NCBI RefSeq assembly: GCF_900476395.1
Contig: NZ_UIHB01000005.1
Span: forward strand, 62,001 to 126,000
Source of the DNA: Xanthomonas euroxanthea
GTDB lineage: Bacteria > Pseudomonadota > Gammaproteobacteria > Xanthomonadales > Xanthomonadaceae
Reading direction: 5' to 3'
Length of the DNA stretch: 64,000 nt
How positions within the stretch are numbered: the first letter of the stretch is position 1; each line of letters opens with the position of its first letter. This document shows positions 56,803 through 64,000 of this stretch, one piece after another. The position numbers and the translations under genes were made by a program. The notes beneath the pieces were generated by a model. The model made no database searches. It was not told the origin of the DNA and saw only the letters and a list, made by a program, of their open reading frames with translations.

Positions 56803-58299
56803 ATGTCCGTCCTCGCCCCGCTCGCCCCGTTGCGCGCCCATGCCGGCCGCCGCCTGACCGATGGCCTGGACGATGCCAGCATCGCGCGCCTGGCCGCCAG
56901 CCACCCGGATCTCGCACACGCCATCGACGCGGCCGCTGCCGAGTACGCGCTGGTGCGCGCCGAGGCCGCCGACCTGCTGGACCTGGACGAAGACGCACAG
57001 ATCGGCGCGGTGCAGGACGGCTTCATCAACTTCTACGCCGACGATGCGGTGACCCCGTACGTGGCGCTGGCCGCGCGCGGCCCCTGGGTGATCACGCTCA
57101 AGGGCGCGGTGCTGTACGACGCCGGCGGCTACGGCATGCTCGGCTTCGGCCACACCCCCGCGCCGGTGCTCGAGGCGATGGCGCGTCCGCAGGTGATGGC
57201 CAACGTGATGACGCCGAGCCTGGCGCAGCGCCGGCTCGACCGCGCGCTGCGCGCCGAGATCGGGCATACCCGCGGGGGCTGTCCGTTCGCACGCTTCATG
57301 TGCCTCAACTCCGGTTCCGAGGCGGTCGGCCTGGCCGCGCGCATCGTCGATACCAATGCCAAGCTGCACACCGACCCGGGCGCGCGCCACGCCGGCGCCA
57401 GCATCAAGCGCGTGGTGGTCAAGGGCAGCTTCCATGGCCGTACCGACCGCCCCGGCCTGTATTCCGATTCCAGCCGCAAGACCTACACCAAGTACCTCGC
57501 CAGTTATCGCGACGAAGACTCGGTGATCGCGATCGCGCCCTACGACGTGGCGGCGCTGCAGCGCGCCTTCGACGAGGCCGCGCGCAATCACTGGTTCATC
57601 GAGGCGGTGTTCCTGGAGCCGGTGATGGGCGAAGGCGACCCGGGCCGCGCATTGCCGGCTGCGTTCTATGCCGCCGCGCGCGAACTGACCCGCCTGCACG
57701 GCAGCCTGCTGCTGGTGGATTCGATCCAGGCCGGCCTGCGTGCGCACGGCGTGCTGTCGGTGGTGGACTACCCCGGCTTCGAGCAGCTCGACCCGCCGGA
57801 CCTGGAGACCTACTCCAAGGCGCTCAACGCCGCGCAATACCCGTTGTCGGTGCTGGCGGTGACCGAACACGCCGCACAGGTGTATCGCAAAGGCACCTAC
57901 GGCAACACCATGACCACCAATCCGCGTGCGCTGGATGTCGCCTGCGCCACGCTGGCGTTGTTCACCCCGCAGGTGCGCGAGAACATCCGCACCCGTGGTG
58001 CGCAGGCAATCGCCAAGCTGCAGGCACTGCAGTCCGAGCTGGGTGGCCTGATCACCAAGGTGCAGGGCACCGGGCTGCTGTTCTCCTGCGAGCTGGCGCC
58101 GCAGTTCAAGTGCTATGGCGCCGGTTCCACCGAGGAATGGCTGCGCCACCGCGGCGTCAACGTGATCCATGGCGGCGAGAATTCGCTGCGCTTCACCCCG
58201 CACTTTGCGATGGACGAAGACGAGCTGGATCTGCTGGTCGGATTGATCGGGCGTGCGCTGAAGGAAGGTCCGCGCCAGAGCCAGGCTGAGGCGGCCTGA
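56803..58299 (+). CDS. Class III PLP-dependent aminotransferase, ornithine/lysine-type
   Basis: 498 residues. PLP motifs are CLNSGSEAVGLAARI, the cofactor Asp in LLLVDSIQAGLRAHG (compare DEIQTGL in ornithine aminotransferases) and the probable Schiff-base Lys in YSKALNAAQYPLSVLAV (compare GKALSGGLYP). An N-terminal extension of about 70 residues precedes the core. AGGAG upstream supports the ATG at 56803. The divergent Lrp regulator suggests an amino-acid substrate such as lysine or ornithine; the exact reaction is inferred only. Confidence 0.85.
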   Translation: MSVLAPLAPLRAHAGRRLTDGLDDASIARLAASHPDLAHAIDAAAAEYALVRAEAADLLDLDEDAQIGAVQDGFINFYADDAVTPYVALAARGPWVITLKGAVLYDAGGYGMLGFGHTPAPVLEAMARPQVMANVMTPSLAQRRLDRALRAEIGHTRGGCPFARFMCLNSGSEAVGLAARIVDTNAKLHTDPGARHAGASIKRVVVKGSFHGRTDRPGLYSDSSRKTYTKYLASYRDEDSVIAIAPYDVAALQRAFDEAARNHWFIEAVFLEPVMGEGDPGRALPAAFYAAARELTRLHGSLLLVDSIQAGLRAHGVLSVVDYPGFEQLDPPDLETYSKALNAAQYPLSVLAVTEHAAQVYRKGTYGNTMTTNPRALDVACATLALFTPQVRENIRTRGAQAIAKLQALQSELGGLITKVQGTGLLFSCELAPQFKCYGAGSTEEWLRHRGVNVIHGGENSLRFTPHFAMDEDELDLLVGLIGRALKEGPRQSQAEAA

Positions 58300-58560
58300 G
58301 CGCCACCGATACGCATGGCGAGCAGTCGCAGTCGCTAGCGGGAAGCGGACGGTGCGCAGGAACGTTGGTCACCGAGCGGTACACGCCGGTGCGGAGCACC
58401 GGCCGCGCCCACCGGGCAGCCAGTGCGATGGTGGTGTAGACCGCTCGACTTCAAGGCGACGCAGGCAGTGCCTGCGCGCCTGCGGAACAGGCGCGGCCAC
58501 TCCTGGGCAACCGCCACGCGCCGTCGGCGCTGCGCGCGGCGGGGGTGCTGCCTGGCCCGG

Positions 58561-59268
58561 TCAGATCGGAACGGCGCTCAGCTTGCGACGCAGGTAATTG
58601 GTCACTGCCCGGCGTGGCGACTTGCCGCGCCAGGACGCCCAGCACAGATGCGAGCCCACTGCGACCGTGCCGCCACGGTGGCCGAGCCCGAACCAGGTGC
58701 GGTCGGGATGGAACGCGTCGCGCGCCGGGAACACGATGCCGGCAAACTCGCCGGCGTGCGCGTTGTAGAAACGCGTCAACCCGCGCGGGCCGGAAATCAT
58801 CGGAATCTGCCGATGGTCTTCCAGCGTCTCGGGCGCATGCATGGTGAAGATGTGCTCGATGAAGGCGCGCCAGAACGGATGTCCTGCCTCCGAGCCGAAC
58901 ACCGCATTGCCGATCTTGAACTGCTCGTTGCCGGGCGCGCCCTCTTCGATCGGCAGCACGCATTGCTGTGCCAGCACGTCCGCGCCAAGCGTGCGCAGCA
59001 ACTTGTAGTCGGTGTCGAAATAGAACCCGCCATAGCTATGCATGTAGGCGCAGCGGGCGATGTCGGCCTTCATCACACCGAAGCGGATCGCTTCGTAGCG
59101 ATCGGCCAATTCCGGGAAGGCGCGACGCATCAGCGCCGAGTTGTCGGCATCGTCCCAGACATGGCAGGTCCAGCCCGGCAGCAGCCGCTGCAGACGGGCC
59201 TGGATTTTGCGCTCTTCCCAAAGCAGGTGCTTGGTCGGCGCAGTGAGATGGAACACGTGGGGAATCAT
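58561..59268 (-). CDS. GT32-like glycosyltransferase with DXD motif
   Basis: 235 residues. The N-terminus MIPHVFHLTAPTK and WTCHVWDDADNSALMRRAFPEL are typical of the DXD-sugar (Gly_transf_sug/GT32) group. ADIARCAYMHSYGGFYFDTDYKLL carries the nucleotide-sugar metal motif FDTD. No transmembrane segment or signal is seen, so it acts in the cytoplasm. It stands alone, with no polysaccharide genes around. A perfect Clp/CRP-type site lies about 110 bp upstream. The 261-bp gap on its 3' side (58300-58560) shows no gene. Possible targets are surface glycans or a toxin-like effector; unknown. Confidence 0.85.
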   Translation of the reverse strand: MIPHVFHLTAPTKHLLWEERKIQARLQRLLPGWTCHVWDDADNSALMRRAFPELADRYEAIRFGVMKADIARCAYMHSYGGFYFDTDYKLLRTLGADVLAQQCVLPIEEGAPGNEQFKIGNAVFGSEAGHPFWRAFIEHIFTMHAPETLEDHRQIPMISGPRGLTRFYNAHAGEFAGIVFPARDAFHPDRTWFGLGHRGGTVAVGSHLCWASWRGKSPRRAVTNYLRRKLSAVPI

Positions 59269-59376
59269 GGGGGCTTCTCGGGGCTGGGGGAGGCAGAACC
59301 TCCACCGAAGCACCCGCGTCGAAGCCGGCTACCCGGGTGGAGACCCGGTCGGCCCTAACAGTAGTCCCATTATTAG

Positions 59377-59392
59377 TGTGACGTAATTCACA
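59377..59392. promoter_or_regulatory. Perfect Clp/CRP-type binding site upstream of the glycosyltransferase
   Basis: TGTGACGTAATTCACA: perfect TGTGA-N6-TCACA in an AT-rich patch, about 109 bp upstream of the start codon at 59268. In Xanthomonas this is the recognition sequence of Clp, the c-di-GMP-inhibited CRP homologue. No other gene starts nearby, so the glycosyltransferase is the likely target. Confidence 0.75.
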
Positions 59393-59513
59393 ATTTTAAA
59401 TGGTTACGCTTACCGTCGATGTGCAAAATCAATGCAGCACCGAAGTTTGCTCACCGGGTCGTCATCCGGAACGGCAGCCTCATCCAGACCAGCTCGCCTG
59501 TGCCGCGTCCCCA

Positions 59514-60893
59514 TCATTCCCAGCATCTGTCGGCGCGTCCTTTCAGAGTCGCACTGCGCGGGCAATCGCGTGGTGCGATGCGTCCGGCCTCTTTCTCCAC
59601 CAGTCGCTTGCCGCCATCGCTGCCGCGCTCCAGCTCGAACGCATCGTAGAGACGCCCGGTGGCGGTGCGCGACTCGTAACGCAAGGTGTGGGTGTCGATG
59701 CGAAGCACCTGGTAGAGCTGGGTGTCCTCGCCGACCGGACGCATGGTCTTGCGCGCCATGTCCGAGAGCCGGTACTGCTTGGGCCCGGCCACCGAGACCA
59801 CGAACACCGGCGTGGCCTGCCCTGCCGTATCGCCGCGCCTGCCGTAGGTGTGGTCGTGGCCCTGCAGCACCAGATCGACCTTGTGGCGGCGGATCACCGG
59901 CAGCACCTGCTCGACCAGTTTCTCGTTCTGGCGATCGGCGCGCGGGGAAAAGAACGGCTGATGGATCAGCACGATCGACCACGGGTGCGGATTGTCGGCC
60001 AGTACCTTGTCCAGCCACTGCGCCTGTGCCGGGCCGGTGCCCAGATCCAGAACGGAGGTGCCATCGAGCACGGCGATGCGCACGCCCTGATAGTCGAACC
60101 AGTAGCTGGTGCGTGCGGTGGCCGACGGCCCGTTACGCGGCAACGCGAAGGTCACCGGCCAATGCGTGCCAAGCGTGCGCGTGGCCTGTGGGGTGTCCTC
60201 GCCCTCTTCGTGATACTCGTGATTGCCCGGCGCCGGCGCCACCGCGGTGCCTTCCAGCAGCCAGCGCCCGGCGTCGAACCACTCGGCCCATTCGTTGTCG
60301 TCCTGGCCGTCCTTGCCGCTGACCAGATCGCCGGCGAACAGGGCCAGCCGCGCATCCGGTGCCGAGCGCCAGGCCTGGCGGATCACCCGCGAGACCAGGC
60401 TGAGGTTCTTGTTCTGGGTGTCGCCGAAATACAGCAGCGTCAGCGGCGTATCCGCGGTGGCGGCTGTGCGGAAATGATTCCACGCCCCCCAGGTGTGGTT
60501 GCCCTGCACGCGGTAGGCATACAGCGTGTCCGGCGTCAGCCCGTCGATATCGGCGCGGTGGTGATGCGAGCTGCCGTTTTCGCTGGTCAGCGTGGTGGTG
60601 CTGGCGCGGATGCGGCGCGGCGTGCCCACATCGGGCGAGTCGCCGGCAACCACCAGTTCCAGCCACGGCTGGTCGACGCTGGTATCGGTACGCCAAGCCA
60701 CCGCGAAACCGGTCGCCGCCGCCTGCGCGGGCGTGGCGACGATGCGGTCCGGAAAGCCATCGGCAACATAGTGGGTGGAGCCGGCCGGCACCTGGGTGTT
60801 GGGTTCGGCCGCGCGCTCGGCGGCGAACGATTGCGTGCCCGTCATCGCCACCAGCAACAGCGCGCAAGACAGCACCGCACGTGCGGCGATCAT
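59514..60893 (-). CDS. Exported purple acid phosphatase-like metallophosphoesterase
   Basis: 459 residues with a signal peptide (AARAVLSCALLLVAMTGTQSFA|A). An N-terminal fibronectin-like domain (about 45-145, purple acid phosphatase N type) is followed by a calcineurin-like domain with the metal ligands in order: YFGDTQNK, FAGDLVSGKDGQ, PGNHEYHE, VLIHQPFFS and LQGHDHTYGR. The set is complete, so a periplasmic or secreted phosphatase is expected. The ATG at 60893 overlaps the phytase-like stop (ATGA). It is last in the TonB receptor-phytase operon, where it could strip lower inositol phosphates. Confidence 0.9.
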   Translation of the reverse strand: MIAARAVLSCALLLVAMTGTQSFAAERAAEPNTQVPAGSTHYVADGFPDRIVATPAQAAATGFAVAWRTDTSVDQPWLELVVAGDSPDVGTPRRIRASTTTLTSENGSSHHHRADIDGLTPDTLYAYRVQGNHTWGAWNHFRTAATADTPLTLLYFGDTQNKNLSLVSRVIRQAWRSAPDARLALFAGDLVSGKDGQDDNEWAEWFDAGRWLLEGTAVAPAPGNHEYHEEGEDTPQATRTLGTHWPVTFALPRNGPSATARTSYWFDYQGVRIAVLDGTSVLDLGTGPAQAQWLDKVLADNPHPWSIVLIHQPFFSPRADRQNEKLVEQVLPVIRRHKVDLVLQGHDHTYGRRGDTAGQATPVFVVSVAGPKQYRLSDMARKTMRPVGEDTQLYQVLRIDTHTLRYESRTATGRLYDAFELERGSDGGKRLVEKEAGRIAPRDCPRSATLKGRADRCWE

Positions 60894-62026
60894 GGCGCGC
60901 ATTCTTTCAAACGCAGCGTGCGCGCGATATCGCGCCAGTCGAAGGCCGCCACCGCCTGGTCGTCGTGCAAGGCATAGAACACCCCGCCCGGAAAGCGCGC
61001 ATCGCCGCGTTGATCCAGCCACACGCCGTCGGTGTTGGCGGTCACCCGGCCGGCGAAGGCACCGACATGCGCCAGGCTCTGGCGGTCGAACACCTGGAAC
61101 ACGCTGCGGTCCTTGAACTGATCGGTGGCGATCCAGTAACCGCTGCCGTCCTTGCATGCAAACAGCGTCATGCCTTCGGCCTGCGCCTTGAACAGGCCGC
61201 TGCCGACATTGCGCCCGCGATAGCGCCCGTCCATCCCGTATTCGCGCAACTGCGTGCCCACGGCGACATCCTCTTCGGCAATCATCAGGCGCGCATGCGC
61301 TTCATCGCCGAACACCGACTCGGCGATCCGTATCGCGCCCGCCTCGGTGGTATCGCCGAAGCTCTGGGTCAGGCGCGCTTGCCAGCCCTGCCCCGCGTCG
61401 TCCACCTGATAGCGACGGAAACGCTGACCGAGTTCGGCCAGCGGCGGTGGCTCATCCTTGTTGGCCGGCGACATGTAGTTGTCGCTGACCACCACCTCGT
61501 AGCCGCCGTCGTGCTTGCGCACCCACAGGCCATAGGGCTCGCGCAATTCGTCCTGGCCGAAGCTGGTCAGCGGCTTGAAATCCGGCAGCGAAAATACCTG
61601 CACGCGGCGGTTGTCGCGCTCGACCACGAACACCAGATCGTCGACCACCGAAATCCCGTTCGGGCGATCCAGCTTGCCCAGGGCCTTGCCCTTGCCGCCG
61701 ACCACGCGCAGGCGCTTGCCGCTATCGCCATCGAACACCACCAGCGCATGCGTGGCCTTGGCGGTGGCGATCAACCAGCGACTGCCATCGGGCGCACTCC
61801 AGCTGGCCGGCGAATCCAGGTTGTCGGCCGGCGTCAGCGCGGTGATGAAGGCTTCCGGCACCACTTCGTGCTCCACCTTGGCCTCGCTGAGCAAGGGGTC
61901 CTTCAACAGCGCCTCGTCGGCTTCGCGGTCGGCCGGTGCGCTGGCGCAGGCGGTCAGCGCCAGCGCGGTGGCGAGCAGTGTGGTGTGGAGTACCGTGGTG
62001 TGGAGCCGCGTGCGCGTTGCGATCAC
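60890..62026 (-). CDS. Beta-propeller phytase-like lipoprotein
   Basis: 378 residues. The start is GTG at 62026, overlapping the receptor stop (GTGA). The signal ends in a lipobox LTAC (Cys27). Motifs of the six-bladed BPP fold are visible: NLDSPASWSAPDGSRWLIATAK, RPNGISVVDDLVFVVERDNRRVQVF, MIAEEDVAVG, QAEGMTLFACKDGSGYWIATDQ, NTDGVWLD and PGGVFYALHDDQ. BPP enzymes use calcium to remove phosphate from phytate. A secreted phytase of this type (PhyA) has been linked to virulence in X. oryzae (established knowledge). It is coupled to the receptor and the phosphatase, suggesting phytate use. Confidence 0.9.
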   Translation of the reverse strand: MIATRTRLHTTVLHTTLLATALALTACASAPADREADEALLKDPLLSEAKVEHEVVPEAFITALTPADNLDSPASWSAPDGSRWLIATAKATHALVVFDGDSGKRLRVVGGKGKALGKLDRPNGISVVDDLVFVVERDNRRVQVFSLPDFKPLTSFGQDELREPYGLWVRKHDGGYEVVVSDNYMSPANKDEPPPLAELGQRFRRYQVDDAGQGWQARLTQSFGDTTEAGAIRIAESVFGDEAHARLMIAEEDVAVGTQLREYGMDGRYRGRNVGSGLFKAQAEGMTLFACKDGSGYWIATDQFKDRSVFQVFDRQSLAHVGAFAGRVTANTDGVWLDQRGDARFPGGVFYALHDDQAVAAFDWRDIARTLRLKECAP

Positions 62027-64000
62027 AGTGCCACCTTCAGGCCGAGCGCATAGGTGCGGCCGTATTCTTCGTTCTGCAGCGTGCGCGAGGGCACGCCCTG
62101 GTACAGCTCCAGCGGTTCGTCCAGCAGGTTCTGCGCCTCCAGATACAGGCTGACGTGGCTGTTGAATTGGTAGTTCATGCTGAAATCCAGCTGGGTGTGC
62201 GGGGCGACGTAGATATCGTACGCGCGGCTTTGGCCGATGGTGTCCAGGTACTCGCTGCGATACACCGCCGCAACGCGCGCACTGAAACCGTATTTTTCAT
62301 ACCCCAGATGCCCGCTGTAGATGCGCTTGGACGAGCGCGGCAAGGTGAAGTCGTCGCCGGCGCGATCGCTCAGGCCGGGATTGAAATCGCTGTCCAGCAC
62401 GGTGGCGCTGGCGCCGACCAGCAGGCCATTCCAGCCCTCGGGCAGGAAGTCCAGCGCCTGCTGCCAATTGAATTCGGCGCCGCGCACCTTTGCGGTGTCG
62501 CCGTTGATCGAGCGCGTCACCTGCAGGTTGGGGAACTCGGCATCGTTGGTGCTGATGGTCTGCACGATGTAGTCGTCGATCGACTTGTTGAACACGCCCA
62601 GCGAGACCAGGCCGGTGCTGCCGATGTATTTTTCGAACGACAGATCCAGGTTCTTTGAGCGATACGGATTGAGATCGGGATTGCCCAGGCTCACCTCTTC
62701 GTCGCCGCGATTGATGCTCACGCGCGGGGAGACATCGCCGAACGCAGGCCGCGACAAGGTCTTGTTGGCCGCGAACCGCAGCACCCAGTCGTTGCCGGTG
62801 TCGTAACGCAGATGCAGGCCCGGCAGCACATTGGTGTAGCTGCTGGAGGCTTCGCGCGGCGTCACCGTGGCGGTGCGGCCGTTCTCGGCCACGTCGACCT
62901 GGTTGCCGGTGGCGTCGAACTGGGTGTTCTCCACCCGCACGCCGGCGATCATGCGAAGCGCACCGATGTCCCAGGTGCCCATCGCATAGGTGGCGAACAC
63001 ATCTTCGGTGGCCCTGTAGTCGTCCTGCAGCGAGACCTGCAGGTTGCTGCCCACATCCTGCGGACGTGCGCTGTACAGAGTGCCGGAGGTGTTCCAGTAA
63101 CGGCGCATGCCGTCCGAGCCGATGCTTTCGCCCAGCGTGCCGCCGCGGTGTTCCGGTGCGGCGGTGGTCCAGTCGCTCAGATCGATTGCCGGGCCACGAC
63201 GCAGCTCGTTTTCGTCCACGTTGACATCGCGCTCGCGCCAGCGGCCGAGCACGCCCATCTTCAGGCTGGAATGCTCGCCATCGAAGCGCACGTTGACCTG
63301 CGCGCTGCGCTCGCTGTCGTCCACCCGCTTGGGCGCCAGCACGAAGCGGTCGAACACGAAATCGTCGTTGCGCTGCCAGCCATTGTCGGAGAACCCCAGG
63401 CGCGGAATGCCGCTGTTCTGATCGACCGTGGCCGACAGATCGTCGCCGGCGTAGTTGAAGCGCGCTTCCATCTCATCGTTCACGCGCTCGGTGGTCTTGG
63501 TGTAGCCCAGCTTGTAATCCACCGTGGCCGCGCTCAGACGGTTTTCACCACCCACGCTCAAGGCCATGGTGTCTTCCTTCTTGGTGCGGTAGCGCACGCG
63601 CTTGGAAATGGAATCGGCCGGCAGGTCGGCCACGGCATAGGTGCCATCGCCATTGGCGCTGACCTGCCCATCGGCCAGGCCGAAGATGGTGCGCTGGCGC
63701 GTTTCGGCATCGTCGAAGCGGCTGTAGAGCGTACGCAGGTAATAGCGGTTGTCGGCGTCCGGGCGCCAGTCCAGGTTGAGGTTGGCGCCCATGCGGGTAC
63801 GCTCGATGAAGTACTTGCGGCGCTGCACTTCACCGGCGAACAGATCGTCGGCCGCACCGCCGTCGAAGCTGTCGTAGGCCACTTCGGTGTTGTCCGATTC
63901 GAATTCGCGGTCCTGGTAGTTCACGCCGACCGCCACACCGAAGGTGCCGTCGAAGATGTCGCTGTAGTTGAACGCGCCCTTGGGGCTGGTCTTGCCCGAC
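62023..64000 (-). CDS. TonB-dependent receptor, C-terminal 659 codons, cut by window edge
   Basis: Outer-membrane beta-barrel receptor running off the right edge; signal peptide, TonB box and most of the plug are missing. The first visible residues are SGKTSPKGAFNYSDIFDGTFGVAVGVNYQDREF. Barrel repeats are clear (GAFNYSDIF, NLNLDWRPDADNRYYLRTLYSRFDDAETRQR, DWVLRFAANKTLSRPAFGDVSPRVSI, PYRSKNLDLSFEKYIG), as in the TonB-dep_Rec_b-barrel family of Xanthomonas. The C-terminus is YGRTYALGLKVAL. Its stop overlaps the phytase-like start, so transport of phytate or its breakdown products is inferred from operon context. Confidence 0.93.
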   Translation of the reverse strand, partial: SGKTSPKGAFNYSDIFDGTFGVAVGVNYQDREFESDNTEVAYDSFDGGAADDLFAGEVQRRKYFIERTRMGANLNLDWRPDADNRYYLRTLYSRFDDAETRQRTIFGLADGQVSANGDGTYAVADLPADSISKRVRYRTKKEDTMALSVGGENRLSAATVDYKLGYTKTTERVNDEMEARFNYAGDDLSATVDQNSGIPRLGFSDNGWQRNDDFVFDRFVLAPKRVDDSERSAQVNVRFDGEHSSLKMGVLGRWRERDVNVDENELRRGPAIDLSDWTTAAPEHRGGTLGESIGSDGMRRYWNTSGTLYSARPQDVGSNLQVSLQDDYRATEDVFATYAMGTWDIGALRMIAGVRVENTQFDATGNQVDVAENGRTATVTPREASSSYTNVLPGLHLRYDTGNDWVLRFAANKTLSRPAFGDVSPRVSINRGDEEVSLGNPDLNPYRSKNLDLSFEKYIGSTGLVSLGVFNKSIDDYIVQTISTNDAEFPNLQVTRSINGDTAKVRGAEFNWQQALDFLPEGWNGLLVGASATVLDSDFNPGLSDRAGDDFTLPRSSKRIYSGHLGYEKYGFSARVAAVYRSEYLDTIGQSRAYDIYVAPHTQLDFSMNYQFNSHVSLYLEAQNLLDEPLELYQGVPSRTLQNEEYGRTYALGLKVAL

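Overview
The window is a GC-rich chromosomal segment of a gammaproteobacterium, almost certainly Xanthomonas. The reasons are the GTAGGAGCG...CGCTCCTAC REP hairpins, the GGGAATCGGGAATCG repeats, a fruB-fruK-fruA operon with a tripartite FruB, a perfect Clp/CRP-type site, and a TonB receptor-phytase-phosphatase operon. The species cannot be fixed from the sequence alone. I see no rRNA, tRNA, CRISPR array, prophage or intact insertion sequence. Most genes are housekeeping, nutrient-acquisition or signalling genes.

Layout. Bases 1-5.8 kb hold a divergent polyamine (putrescine) utilisation cluster: a class III aminotransferase cut by the left edge, two glutamine-synthetase-like ligases, a gamma-glutamyl-GABA hydrolase-like amidase and a FAD oxidoreductase. 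5.8-7.2 kb is a REC-REC-GGDEF diguanylate cyclase behind a sigma-28-like promoter. 7.2-8.5 kb is a metabolite:H+ symporter. 8.6-9.8 kb carries no gene and contains 2.4 tandem copies of a 370-bp composite repeat made of inverted 66-bp hairpin modules; another copy lies at 31 kb. 9.9-15.0 kb is a formate module (OFA transporter, FdhD, FdhF/YdeP-type molybdoenzyme, small winged-helix protein).

15.4-19.6 kb holds an omega-amino-acid aminotransferase, an orphan ParB-like protein followed at once by a four-copy REP array, and a DUF445 membrane protein. 19.7-24.8 kb encodes a large CHASE-PAS-PAS hybrid histidine kinase and its likely partner, a REC-HD-GYP phosphodiesterase. 25.4-30.7 kb holds a DHA2 exporter and a TetR-controlled set of redox enzymes (Old Yellow Enzyme, SDR, MDR reductase). 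31.4-36.4 kb is the giant NAD-dependent glutamate dehydrogenase. 36.7-41.8 kb is a TetR-RND efflux operon closed by a strong terminator.

42.1-50.0 kb is the fructose regulon: fruR, then divergent fruBKA and an OprB-type porin, with a FruR operator pair in the shared intergenic region. 50.2-56.1 kb (minus strand) is queA-tgt-yajC-secD-secF, the usual queuosine/preprotein-translocase neighbourhood. 56.2-58.3 kb is a divergent Lrp regulator and class III aminotransferase. 58.6-59.3 kb is a lone DXD glycosyltransferase with a Clp-type site upstream. 59.5-64.0 kb is a translationally coupled minus-strand operon, TonB-dependent receptor -> beta-propeller phytase-like lipoprotein -> metallophosphatase, running off the right edge.

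Two themes recur. The first is c-di-GMP: one cyclase, one HD-GYP phosphodiesterase and a Clp-type site. The second is heavy colonisation of intergenic space by four repeat families, which in two places supply part of a neighbouring gene (the QueA C-terminus and the fruR stop codon).
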